Origin: Omnitrophica bacterium GWA2_41_15
Lineage (GTDB): Bacteria > Omnitrophota > Gorgyraeia > Gorgyraeales > Gorgyraeaceae
Reading direction: 5' to 3'
Assembly (NCBI GenBank): GCA_919902485.1
Contig: CAKKRB010000019.1
Location: 1 to 18,646, forward strand
DNA: 18,646 bases
In this document: positions 7,317-14,190 of the stretch, in pieces
How the letters are laid out: each line of letters begins with the position of its first letter
Position numbering within the stretch: position 1 is the first letter of the stretch
Made by a program: the position numbers and the translations under genes
Notes under the pieces: model-generated
What the model saw: the letters and a program-made list of their open reading frames with translations, nothing else
Told to the model about the DNA's origin: nothing
Databases searched by the model: none

Positions 7317-8642
7317 TTATAAAGTCAGTATCGTTTCTTTAAACTCCTGTTCCCTGAAACCTTTTTTAGATTTTTTGATAAGCGGTATTATTTTCCCGTA
7401 ATCAAAATAATCTTCTAAAATTATATCTTTAACTCCTGTAATGTCCACTTTATTCTTAATCAAAGCGCCTATAACCCCTATATTTTCTATTGAGTTTACA
7501 AATATAGCTCCTGCGATAATGCCGTCTTTTAATACCACCTTCTTGTAAATATTCCTGGCTGCATCTTTTTTTACAATCTCTTCATAAACAGCGCTTTTCG
7601 GCCTTGTTATCCCGACAGATATAACAGGAAGGCCAAAAAATTCTATGGAATTCATGGCAAGGGATCCTTCGTATGTTTCTTTTTCGCCTGCCATATTCAA
7701 TCCTGCTATTCTGCCCTGCTCGCACGCAGCAGGCCAGATTGCGTTTATAGAACTTTCTCCCAGCGCAATATCATTTGTCTCCGCTACATCGCCGGCGGAA
7801 AATATATCTTCGATATTCGTCTTCAGAAAATCGCTTGTTAAGATTCCCCGGTTTGTTTTTATGCCGCTGTCTCTGGCTATCTCTATATTCGGGGAAACGC
7901 CTTTACCTATAATTACAAGTTCGCAAGCATGCTTTGAACCATTGTCAAGCGCTACGCCTTTCACTGACTTGTCGCCCGTAATCTCTTTTGCAGCCACACC
8001 TGTAAATATCTTTATGCCTTTTTCTTCTATGCGCTTCTGCATAAGGATAGCAGCGTCTTTATCCACTATCTGAGAAAGTATGGAGCCTGATTTTACAAAA
8101 ACGCTTACATCCTTGCCGCGGTTTTTCAGCGCATACGCAGCGCGCAAGCCTATTAATCCGCCGCCCAATACAGCTACGCTTTTTACCTTATCCAGCATAG
8201 CCTGGATTTCAGTCATATGCTCAATAGTCCTTAAGGGGAAAACACCTTTTTTATCTACTCCTGGGATATTTTCCAATTTAGGCGAGGCGCCTGTTGCAAT
8301 TAAAAGCCTGTCAAATTTTACATTTTCCTTATTTGCAGGGGAGGGTTTTAAACCCTCCCCTGCAAAGTTGGAAACGGCCACCTCTTTTTTCTTTATATCA
8401 ATCCCTATGGCCTTGACGCCAAGCAGCGGTTCCACTTTATTGTTTTTAAAAAAACTGTCTTTTCTGTACCAGATCTTTTTCTCATCTATTGTCCCTGCCA
8501 GAAGATAAGAAATAAGGCATCTTGAATAAAGCGGATTTTTCTCGTCGGAGATAACGATTATCTTTGAATCTTTATCTTTGGTCCTTATGGCTTCCACTGC
8601 GCTTATCCCTGCTGCGCTGGATCCGATAATTACATATTGCAT
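7317..8642 (-). CDS. FAD-dependent pyridine nucleotide oxidoreductase of the CODH-ferredoxin module
   Basis: The product is a 441-residue two-dinucleotide flavoprotein. It has an N-terminal FAD site (GSSAAG, 7-12), the conserved LLIATGASP (about 113-121), an NAD(P) site (GGGLIG, 160-165) and a C-terminal FAD motif of type FSAGDVAET. The family includes NADH:rubredoxin and NADH:acceptor oxidoreductases and the FNOR proteins encoded beside cooS and cooF in other anaerobes. Its place directly after CODH and a four-cluster ferredoxin suggests electron transfer between that ferredoxin and NAD(P)H; the direction and cofactor are inferred. Residues 94-103 (AGEGLKPSPA) come from a palindromic repeat and lie in a loop just before the ATG motif strand. 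The start at 8642 has an AAAGG site about 5 nt upstream. Confidence 0.88.
   Translation of the reverse strand: MQYVIIGSSAAGISAVEAIRTKDKDSKIIVISDEKNPLYSRCLISYLLAGTIDEKKIWYRKDSFFKNNKVEPLLGVKAIGIDIKKKEVAVSNFAGEGLKPSPANKENVKFDRLLIATGASPKLENIPGVDKKGVFPLRTIEHMTEIQAMLDKVKSVAVLGGGLIGLRAAYALKNRGKDVSVFVKSGSILSQIVDKDAAILMQKRIEEKGIKIFTGVAAKEITGDKSVKGVALDNGSKHACELVIIGKGVSPNIEIARDSGIKTNRGILTSDFLKTNIEDIFSAGDVAETNDIALGESSINAIWPAACEQGRIAGLNMAGEKETYEGSLAMNSIEFFGLPVISVGITRPKSAVYEEIVKKDAARNIYKKVVLKDGIIAGAIFVNSIENIGVIGALIKNKVDITGVKDIILEDYFDYGKIIPLIKKSKKGFREQEFKETILTL
8332..8366. repeat. Palindrome, family C copy 2, in frame inside the oxidoreductase gene
   Basis: A 35-nt palindrome with 17-bp arms around one base. 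The 29-nt core (8335-8363) has the same layout as the copy in acsC, with GCA for GTA at the ends. It encodes AGEGLKPSPA in the gene's frame, nearly the same peptide as in AcsC although the two proteins are unrelated. This supports insertion of a repeat and not shared ancestry of the protein segment. Confidence 0.9.
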
Positions 8643-8653
8643 TATAGCCTTTC

Positions 8654-8682
8654 GTAGGGAACGGTTTCAAACCGTTCCCTAC
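8654..8682. repeat. 29-nt palindrome, family C copy 3 (ferredoxin-oxidoreductase gap)
   Basis: Perfect 14-bp arms (GTAGGGAACGGTTT and its complement) around one base. It differs from copy 1 by paired changes in both arms (GA to AA and GG to CG), so pairing is kept. Its end supplies the TAG stop (8679-8681) of the ferredoxin gene, and it occupies most of the 36-nt gap. Confidence 0.88.
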
Positions 8683-9140
8683 TTTAATATTTCTTTAAAT
8701 TCTTTCAATGTACCTAAATACAGCGCCTTAGTCGGGCAAGCCTCTACGCAAGCAGGTTTATCCCTGTCAGGGCAAAGGTCGCATTTTACAACTTGCTTTT
8801 CTTGCTTCTCCCTGGTAATAGCTCCAAAAGGGCAGGTCATTATACACATCCAGCAACCAACGCATTTATCCCTGTCGTGCTGGGTAAGCCCTGTTTTCGC
8901 TTCCTTGTACATTGCGCCGGACATGCACGCTGTAACGCAGGCTGCATTATCGCAATGCTGACAGCCTGTAGATATAGCGACATTTTCTTCTACAAATTCC
9001 GCCCTGCGCCTTTTGATAGGCAGCGGGTTTTCTGAAATTGTACTATTCAGCTCTTTGGCTTTGGAATGCTCAACTGCGCATGCAATCTCGCAACTTCCGC
9101 AGCCTAAGCATTTTTTAATGTTGCAGTAAATCTTTTTCAT
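8679..9140 (-). CDS. CooF-like ferredoxin with four [4Fe-4S] clusters
   Basis: The 153-residue electron carrier has 16 cysteines in four cluster motifs: C11/C14/C17/C21 near the N-terminus, then CQHCDNAACVTAC, CVGCWMCIMTC and CDLCPDRDKPACVEAC. This pattern belongs to the CooF/HycB/DmsB family of polyferredoxin subunits. It follows the CODH gene, as cooF does elsewhere, and precedes an FAD/NAD(P) oxidoreductase, so it most likely takes electrons from the CODH D-cluster. I chose ATG 9140; an in-frame GTG at 9149 lies in the repeat upstream and adds only three residues. The GGTGAGG that would serve as ribosome site belongs to that repeat. The TAG stop is part of a second repeat. No signal peptide is seen, so the protein is cytoplasmic. 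Confidence 0.92.
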   Translation of the reverse strand: MKKIYCNIKKCLGCGSCEIACAVEHSKAKELNSTISENPLPIKRRRAEFVEENVAISTGCQHCDNAACVTACMSGAMYKEAKTGLTQHDRDKCVGCWMCIMTCPFGAITREKQEKQVVKCDLCPDRDKPACVEACPTKALYLGTLKEFKEILK

Positions 9141-9153
9141 TCCCCTCACCCTA

Positions 9154-9178
9154 CCCTCTCCCCTAAAAGGGGCGAGGG
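9154..9178. repeat. GC-rich hairpin, family E, abutting the CODH stop codon
   Basis: Arms CCCTC-T-CCCC and GGGG-C-GAGGG with one mismatch and a TAAAA loop. In the transcribed direction it begins on the base after the TAA stop of the CODH gene. The adjoining C-rich flank (9142-9153, CCCCTCACCCTA on the plus strand) reads as TAGGGTGAGGGG in the transcript and provides the ribosome site of the ferredoxin gene. C-rich hairpins of this look are common REP-like repeats. Confidence 0.7.
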
Positions 9179-11083
9179 TTACTTTGTAGCGTACATCAGA
9201 GGTTTTAGCTTCAGCGCTTCCCGTTTTTTATCAATATGCTCTATCATTATATGCGCTGCTTTTATCGGGTCGCCTTCAAACGCCCACTTGCCCCCGTATA
9301 TCTGCTCTATGTCATTGCATATGTAATTTGTGACATTCTTACTTCCCAGCACCCTTAACGGCGTACCAATGACCACAAGCAGCCCGGACGTTACAAAATA
9401 CCAGCCGATTGCAATCGCTTTTTCCGACATCCACTCAGGAGCAGCTCCTGCCACCGGGAGCTCGTCGATGCTATTCCCGATCCCGCCTTCTTTTACCATC
9501 TCGCAGCACGCAGTTAAAATTCTTGTATTGTCCACGCATGAACCCGTATGCAGCACCGGAGGAATTCCCACTGTCTCGCATATTTCTTTCAAGCCCTCTC
9601 CTGCAAATTTGAACGCAGCTTCCGGAGTCAGAAGCCCGGCCTTTGCGCACGCCCCGCCAGAACATCCTGTCTGGACAACCAGCACGTCATTTTTTATAAG
9701 CTCTCTAACCATATCCGCGTGGCACATTCCAGACTCGTTCTTCGGGTTATCGCAGCCCACTACCCCGGCCACGCCCCGTATCCTTCCGCTGATAATCGCG
9801 TCATTTAAAGGCCTGTATGACGGTCTGAAACTGCCTCCAAGATTATAAAAAACATTCTCCATTGTAAAGCCTGCCACAAAGGTCATTTTTTCCTTGGGTA
9901 TATTGACTTTTGAGCGGTTTCTATTTTTATAATTTTCAACAGCTATCCTTAAAATCTTTTTTGCTGTTTCCATGGCTTCTTTTTCGTGGAATTCTATATG
10001 CTCCATTCCTACAAATTTTGCCTTTGGAGAAGTGGATATAAGTTTTGTATGAAACGATTTCGCCACCTCGCTCAGGCTGGGCATAATACACTGCACATCC
10101 ACGATCATTGCTTCAACAGCTCCTGTAATTATAGCCAGTTCCTGCTGGAGAAAATTTCCAGCCATCGGAACGCCGTGCCTCATCAGGACCTCTGCCGCTG
10201 TGCAGCAAATTCCTGATAGATTGATCCCTTTTGCCCCATTTTTCCTGACTAGCTCCTGAATTTCCTTATCCTGGCTTGCAGTAACTATGATATCAGAAAG
10301 CACTGGCTCGTGGCCGTGCAAAAGTATATTTACCTCGTCTTCTTTCAATACGCCTAAATTTATCTCTGCTCGCAAAGGTTGAGGAGAACCGAATAATATA
10401 TCGCTGAGTTCCGTAGCTATCATGGATCCGCCCCAGCCGTCTACAAGCGAAGCCCTTATAGCAGCCTCTAAAACATGTTTATACTCGCTATCGCATCCTA
10501 TATGAGTCCTGGACATTGCCTGCACCACTTCTATATCAATGCCCCTTGGGCTGACATTTGCTTTTTTCCATATCTCCTGCTGTTTCCTGGGAGCTCTTTT
10601 TGCCAGGGTTAATTCACCTTCCTGCTGGCCGTATTCTTTTAAAATAGCCTCTCCAAGCTCTTCAGCTATCTTTAAATCGTCTTTACCTTCTATTTTTATT
10701 CCGAACTCAACAGCAAGCTTTTTCAATTTCACAGGGTCTTTTATTGAATAATCCTTTGCTATGCCTTTTCCTAATTCCAGGAGAGTCTTTGCCATGGTGC
10801 GACCATGGTCAGAATGACAAGCAGCCCCTGCTGCGGCGTTGCGCGTCAAGTTTCTTGCGCTTATAGTGTCTGCGTCTGCCCCGCATACGCCTTTCTGGGC
10901 GCCTTCTCCGAACGGGTCAATCCTGCACGGGCCAAGATTGCAAATCTTGCAGCATACCCCTAGCGTCCCGAATCCACAATGAGGCTCCTGCTCCATGAAT
11001 CGATCCCATATAGTAGAGATATTGTTTTTAGCCGCTATCTCTAAGAGTTCATCATTAATTGGATTACCTGTTGGTTTTGCCAT
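9179..11083 (-). CDS. cooS: Ni-Fe carbon monoxide dehydrogenase catalytic subunit
   Basis: This enzyme interconverts CO2 and CO; here it should feed CO to AcsB. The 634-residue product has D-cluster cysteines C36 and C44, B-cluster cysteines C45, C48, C53 and C67, and all C-cluster ligands: H256 (or H258), C294 (or C293), C332, C444, C474 and C516. The catalytic SEK lysine is K555. It is therefore predicted active. Length matches monofunctional CooS; placement with acsB and acsC means it may equally be named acsA. A strong GGAGGT site (11089-11094) precedes the ATG, and the gene overlaps cooC by 20 nt. The stretch AGEGLKE near residue 495 resembles the repeat-encoded peptides elsewhere in the window, but the DNA lacks the second palindrome arm. 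Confidence 0.97.
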   Translation of the reverse strand: MAKPTGNPINDELLEIAAKNNISTIWDRFMEQEPHCGFGTLGVCCKICNLGPCRIDPFGEGAQKGVCGADADTISARNLTRNAAAGAACHSDHGRTMAKTLLELGKGIAKDYSIKDPVKLKKLAVEFGIKIEGKDDLKIAEELGEAILKEYGQQEGELTLAKRAPRKQQEIWKKANVSPRGIDIEVVQAMSRTHIGCDSEYKHVLEAAIRASLVDGWGGSMIATELSDILFGSPQPLRAEINLGVLKEDEVNILLHGHEPVLSDIIVTASQDKEIQELVRKNGAKGINLSGICCTAAEVLMRHGVPMAGNFLQQELAIITGAVEAMIVDVQCIMPSLSEVAKSFHTKLISTSPKAKFVGMEHIEFHEKEAMETAKKILRIAVENYKNRNRSKVNIPKEKMTFVAGFTMENVFYNLGGSFRPSYRPLNDAIISGRIRGVAGVVGCDNPKNESGMCHADMVRELIKNDVLVVQTGCSGGACAKAGLLTPEAAFKFAGEGLKEICETVGIPPVLHTGSCVDNTRILTACCEMVKEGGIGNSIDELPVAGAAPEWMSEKAIAIGWYFVTSGLLVVIGTPLRVLGSKNVTNYICNDIEQIYGGKWAFEGDPIKAAHIMIEHIDKKREALKLKPLMYATK

Positions 11084-11804
11084 TAAATACCTCCGCCAAA
11101 TTTTTTATAAATTCCGATCCTTCAGGCAATATGCCTCTAGAATTCAAAAGCGCCTCGTCCAGGTTTATATGTCCCTGAATTTTTATGTCTTTGATATTTT
11201 TTTCTATAAAATCTTTGTCCTTAGCTGACCTGATTTTGTTTCCTATGACTGAAATATCCTTGATCCCCAGGCCTTCTGCAAGAGTCTTTATTTTTTTTGC
11301 GGTATCGAGTGAGGTATTGTTCGGCTCCACTACTATTAAAAATTTTTCAACTGACTGCGCCGTGCCTCGGCCCAGATGCTCTACGCCAGCTTCCATATCC
11401 ACAACAACTACTTCATCCCTGTTTAAAAAAACATGGCTTAATAACGCTTTTAAAAAAGCGCTCTCCGGGCAAACGCAGCCTGAGCCGCCTTTTTTTACTG
11501 TCCCCATTTCAATGAGCGTAATATTGCCCCGTTTGGCGGAAAATTTATCCGGAATATCGTCAACCTTTGGGTTTAATTTAAAAAAACTGCCCACCTCGCC
11601 TGTGCGCTCAAGAATAATCTTTTTTAATTCAGATATGGGCGCAGGCCTCTCGGAAGTTAAAAATCCAAGAGTAGCTGCAAGATTTGCATCAGGGTCAGCA
11701 TCTATCGCAATCACCTTTTTGCCTTTATTTTTAAAGAGCAGGACTAAACCAGCTGCTACAGAAGTCTTTCCTACCCCGCCTTTTCCACTCACTGCTATTT
11801 TCAT
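11064..11804 (-). CDS. cooC: CooC/AcsF-type nickel-insertion ATPase
   Basis: CooC is a MinD/SIMIBI-class P-loop ATPase that helps load nickel into the CODH C-cluster (or the ACS A-cluster, as AcsF). The 246-residue product has a deviant Walker A (KGGVGKT, 8-14), the IDADPDANLA switch (about 34-43) and the C-x-C pair C110/C112 that binds metal across the dimer in characterised CooC. The ATG overlaps the metF stop in an ATGA arrangement, and it overlaps the CODH gene by 20 nt, so production is likely coupled to its client. Whether it serves CODH, ACS or both cannot be told from sequence. Confidence 0.92.
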   Translation of the reverse strand: MKIAVSGKGGVGKTSVAAGLVLLFKNKGKKVIAIDADPDANLAATLGFLTSERPAPISELKKIILERTGEVGSFFKLNPKVDDIPDKFSAKRGNITLIEMGTVKKGGSGCVCPESAFLKALLSHVFLNRDEVVVVDMEAGVEHLGRGTAQSVEKFLIVVEPNNTSLDTAKKIKTLAEGLGIKDISVIGNKIRSAKDKDFIEKNIKDIKIQGHINLDEALLNSRGILPEGSEFIKNLAEVFNGKTNR

Positions 11805-12667
11805 AAACCGGCTGCGTCCAGAACCAATGAAACTTTTTTATCCCATCCTATGGGCATTATATGAACGCCCTGACACATAGGTTTAAGATCATTTATGAGC
11901 CTTGCCGCTATATCTATTGATTTTGCGCTCTTATCCTTTGCTTTATCTATCTCTTCAATCAAGTTATCAGGTACAAATACGCCCGCCACATTTTTATTCA
12001 TATATTTTGCCATACCTGCTGATTTTAAAAGCACTATACCGGCTATAATGGTTGTTTTTAAATGCGAAGAGGCTTTCAGGAATTTTTCAAAAAGGTCTAC
12101 CTGGTATATTGCCTGAGTCTGAAAAAACTGCGCTCCTGCCTGTATCTTTTTTTCCATCTTCATGATCTCAGGCTCAATAGGGTCTGCGCCTGGATTTACA
12201 ACCGCTCCCACGCAAAACTTAGGGCTCCCTTTTAACTCCTTGCCTGCCATATCTTTTCCTGCCTCTAGCCCCCTGATAGCCTCAAGTAGCTGCATAGAAT
12301 CCAGATCAAAAACAGGTTTTGCGTTTGGATGGTCTCCTAATGCAGGATGATCTCCTGTAAGGGCAAGCACATTCTTTATGCCGAAAACAGCTGCTGATAA
12401 AAGGTCTGACTGGAGCGCTAATCTGTTCCTGTCTCTGCATGTAATTTGAAACACAGGCTCCAGGCCGGCCTCAATCAAAAGCCTGCATATTGCCAGAGAC
12501 CCTGTCCGCATTACAGAGCTCTGCAGGTCTGTTACATTTATCGCATCCACCCTGCCCTTTACAAGCTCGGCATCTTTCAGGATTTCTTCCACATCAGTGC
12601 CTTTTGGCGGGGCAATCTCAGATGTCACTATAAACTTTCCTGCCTTTATCTTCTCGCAAAGTGTCAT
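11801..12667 (-). CDS. metF: Methylenetetrahydrofolate reductase, MetF type
   Basis: The product reduces methylene-tetrahydrofolate to methyl-tetrahydrofolate, the methyl donor for the corrinoid protein. The 288-residue protein is a TIM-barrel flavoprotein with the conserved N-terminal glutamate (TSEIAPPKGTD, E17), the active-site aspartate in ALTGDHP (D106) and a QTQAIYQ strand near the middle, all expected for MetF. Acetogen MetF usually works with the iron-sulfur partner MetV, sometimes with RnfC2 or HdrA-like subunits; none is encoded nearby, so the electron donor is unknown. The start is ATG 12667 with only a weak GGAAAA site; a 43-nt hairpin repeat lies between it and folD. It overlaps cooC by 4 nt. 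Confidence 0.92.
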   Translation of the reverse strand: MTLCEKIKAGKFIVTSEIAPPKGTDVEEILKDAELVKGRVDAINVTDLQSSVMRTGSLAICRLLIEAGLEPVFQITCRDRNRLALQSDLLSAAVFGIKNVLALTGDHPALGDHPNAKPVFDLDSMQLLEAIRGLEAGKDMAGKELKGSPKFCVGAVVNPGADPIEPEIMKMEKKIQAGAQFFQTQAIYQVDLFEKFLKASSHLKTTIIAGIVLLKSAGMAKYMNKNVAGVFVPDNLIEEIDKAKDKSAKSIDIAARLINDLKPMCQGVHIMPIGWDKKVSLVLDAAGL

Positions 12668-12674
12668 AATTTTC

Positions 12675-12717
12675 CGTTAATTCACAAAACGAGTATGACT
12701 TGTTTTGTGAAATAACG
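12675..12717 (-). repeat. Hairpin repeat family A, copy 2 (folD-metF gap)
   Basis: A 43-nt near-copy of the repeat at 1744-1786 (41 of 43 identical, same orientation). The outer stem has one mismatch, but the inner stem is longer (CACAAAAC/GTTTTGTG), leaving the same GAGTATGACTT loop. It begins on the base after the folD TAG stop and fills almost the whole 50-nt gap. Confidence 0.85.
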
Positions 12718-13584
12718 CTATTTTGCTTGCTGCTGTTTAAATGCTTCGACTACGTTACGCATTAAAATTGCTACTGTCAGAGGCCCTATGCCTCCAGGAA
12801 CCGGTGTGATATATGATGCCTTCTCAGCTGCTTTATCAAACTCCACATCACCTGCAATCTTGCCTTCAACCCTGTTAATCCCGACATCTATCACAATAGC
12901 GCCTTCTTTTATCCAGTCTCCTTTTACAAGCCCTGCCTTTCCAACAGCTACTATTACAATCTCTGCCTTTTTTATGAAGTCAGGAAGCGTGCCTCTTTGT
13001 CCTGTAGCTATATGGCAAACTGTAGTGGTTACGAATTTATTCAATAATAACAGCGCCAGAGGTTTCCCTACGATTTCGCTGTGGCCCACAACAACTGCCT
13101 CTTTGCCGTATAATTCAAGCGACTCTATGGAATTCAATAATTCCATACAGGCGGCTGCTGTGCATGGAAGAATTTTCGCTTTCCCGAAAACGAGCTCTCC
13201 CATATTCTGCGGATGCACCGCCTCTATGTCTTTTAAAGGGGATACATACCTGGATATAATTTTTGCGTCTATGTGCTGAGGAAGGGGCATTTGTATTATA
13301 ATGCCGTTTACAGATTTATCCCTGTTCAGCGCATCGATAGCCTTTATAAATTCATCCTGCTTTATGCCAGCATCTAACTTTTTAAGCTCATAATTTATGC
13401 CCAGATCCTTGGCTATTTTCTCCTGAGACTTGATATATATTTCTGAAGCAGAATTCTCTCCTGCTTGCACGCTGACAAGTTTAGGGCAAACGCCATATTT
13501 ATTTTTTAGCGCCTCAATCTCTAGTTTTATATTTTCTTTTATTTTTAAAGCAACGCTTTTGCCTTCTAAAAGCTTTGCGGGCAT
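12718..13584 (-). CDS. folD: FolD-family methylenetetrahydrofolate dehydrogenase, probably lacking cyclohydrolase activity
   Basis: FolD oxidises or reduces methylene/methenyl-tetrahydrofolate and usually also hydrolyses methenyl- to formyl-tetrahydrofolate. The 288-residue product aligns without gaps to E. coli FolD over the first 120 residues: Y50 and Q98 are kept, but the catalytic lysine K54 is Q (IYIKSQEK), D121 is E (KDIEAVHP), and the PCTPxG loop reads PCTAAA. The dinucleotide fold is intact (VVGHSEIVGKP, PVPGGIGP). H in the VVGHS loop and the sequence VCHIAT differ from usual NADP-type residues, so NAD may be used; this is a weak inference. ATG 13584 is preferred to an in-frame TTG at 13590 because MPAKLLEGK matches the family N-terminus. 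It starts 2 nt after fchA. Confidence 0.94.
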   Translation of the reverse strand: MPAKLLEGKSVALKIKENIKLEIEALKNKYGVCPKLVSVQAGENSASEIYIKSQEKIAKDLGINYELKKLDAGIKQDEFIKAIDALNRDKSVNGIIIQMPLPQHIDAKIISRYVSPLKDIEAVHPQNMGELVFGKAKILPCTAAACMELLNSIESLELYGKEAVVVGHSEIVGKPLALLLLNKFVTTTVCHIATGQRGTLPDFIKKAEIVIVAVGKAGLVKGDWIKEGAIVIDVGINRVEGKIAGDVEFDKAAEKASYITPVPGGIGPLTVAILMRNVVEAFKQQQAK

Positions 13585-13586
13585 GA

Positions 13587-14186
13587 TCAAGCCATCCTTT
13601 CATTTACCTTAGATATTGCTTTCTTATATAAATCAGCTATTTCTTTTTTTAACGTATAAAGAACCGGTAATTCTTTTTCTTTAAAAGAAATATCTTTAAT
13701 ACCTTTTAAATTTATTTCAGAATTAAATACTCCTGAATCAAAACTGGCTTTTAAAAGTTCTGACCCGCATCCTACATCGGTTATCAAATTGACATTTGAT
13801 TTTTCAGCCAGGTCAGATGCAATAGCTGCGCCAGACCTTGTCAGCCTGCACATTTTTAAGGAGATATAATACCCTTGTTTCAGGCTATTATCAATTATTT
13901 TCTCATCTTTTGTTTTAAATGCACTGCATATATCCGAATACGCCTTCACGTCCCCATCCACCAGCGCCATAAATTCTTCTCTTATTTTTCCAAGCGCTGT
14001 CAAATGTTTATTTATCGCGTCTTCCACGTCTTTATATTTTTTATTGCCGGCGGTAAAATTACACGCCATCTCCAACAGCGCTATGCCCAATGCGCCTGCC
14101 AGGGCAGCTGCGCTCCCGCCTCCTGGCGTTGGCTGCCTTGCTGCCAGATCGCTTACATATTTTGATAGTTTTTCATTTATATACAT
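13587..14186 (-). CDS. fchA: Methenyltetrahydrofolate cyclohydrolase FchA (formiminotransferase-cyclodeaminase family)
   Basis: The 199-residue, mainly helical product belongs to the FTCD C-terminal/FchA family. The signature is near the N-terminus: QPTPGGGSAAALAGALG (about 18-34), followed by MACNFTAGNKKY. In acetogens and purine fermenters FchA interconverts formyl- and methenyl-tetrahydrofolate. Its position between fhs (4 nt upstream) and folD (2 nt downstream) fits exactly this step. Because the neighbouring FolD lacks the cyclohydrolase lysine, FchA is probably the only enzyme for the reaction. A glutamate formiminotransferase domain is absent. The ribosome site is weak, so coupling to fhs is likely. 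Confidence 0.9.
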   Translation of the reverse strand: MYINEKLSKYVSDLAARQPTPGGGSAAALAGALGIALLEMACNFTAGNKKYKDVEDAINKHLTALGKIREEFMALVDGDVKAYSDICSAFKTKDEKIIDNSLKQGYYISLKMCRLTRSGAAIASDLAEKSNVNLITDVGCGSELLKASFDSGVFNSEINLKGIKDISFKEKELPVLYTLKKEIADLYKKAISKVNERMA

Positions 14187-14190
14187 ATTT

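Noticed and set aside
9590..9612. AGEGLKE in the CODH protein, similar to the repeat-encoded GEGLKPSP peptides.
   Set aside because: Only one half resembles the repeat arm; the complementary arm is missing, and the peptide runs on into a normal CODH helix. Chance or family sequence is more likely than a decayed repeat.
13585..13590. A TTG start for folD overlapping the fchA stop.
   Set aside because: It adds only two residues; the ATG start gives MPAKLLEGK and exact agreement with E. coli FolD numbering. It cannot be excluded, since the AGGA site is closer to the TTG.
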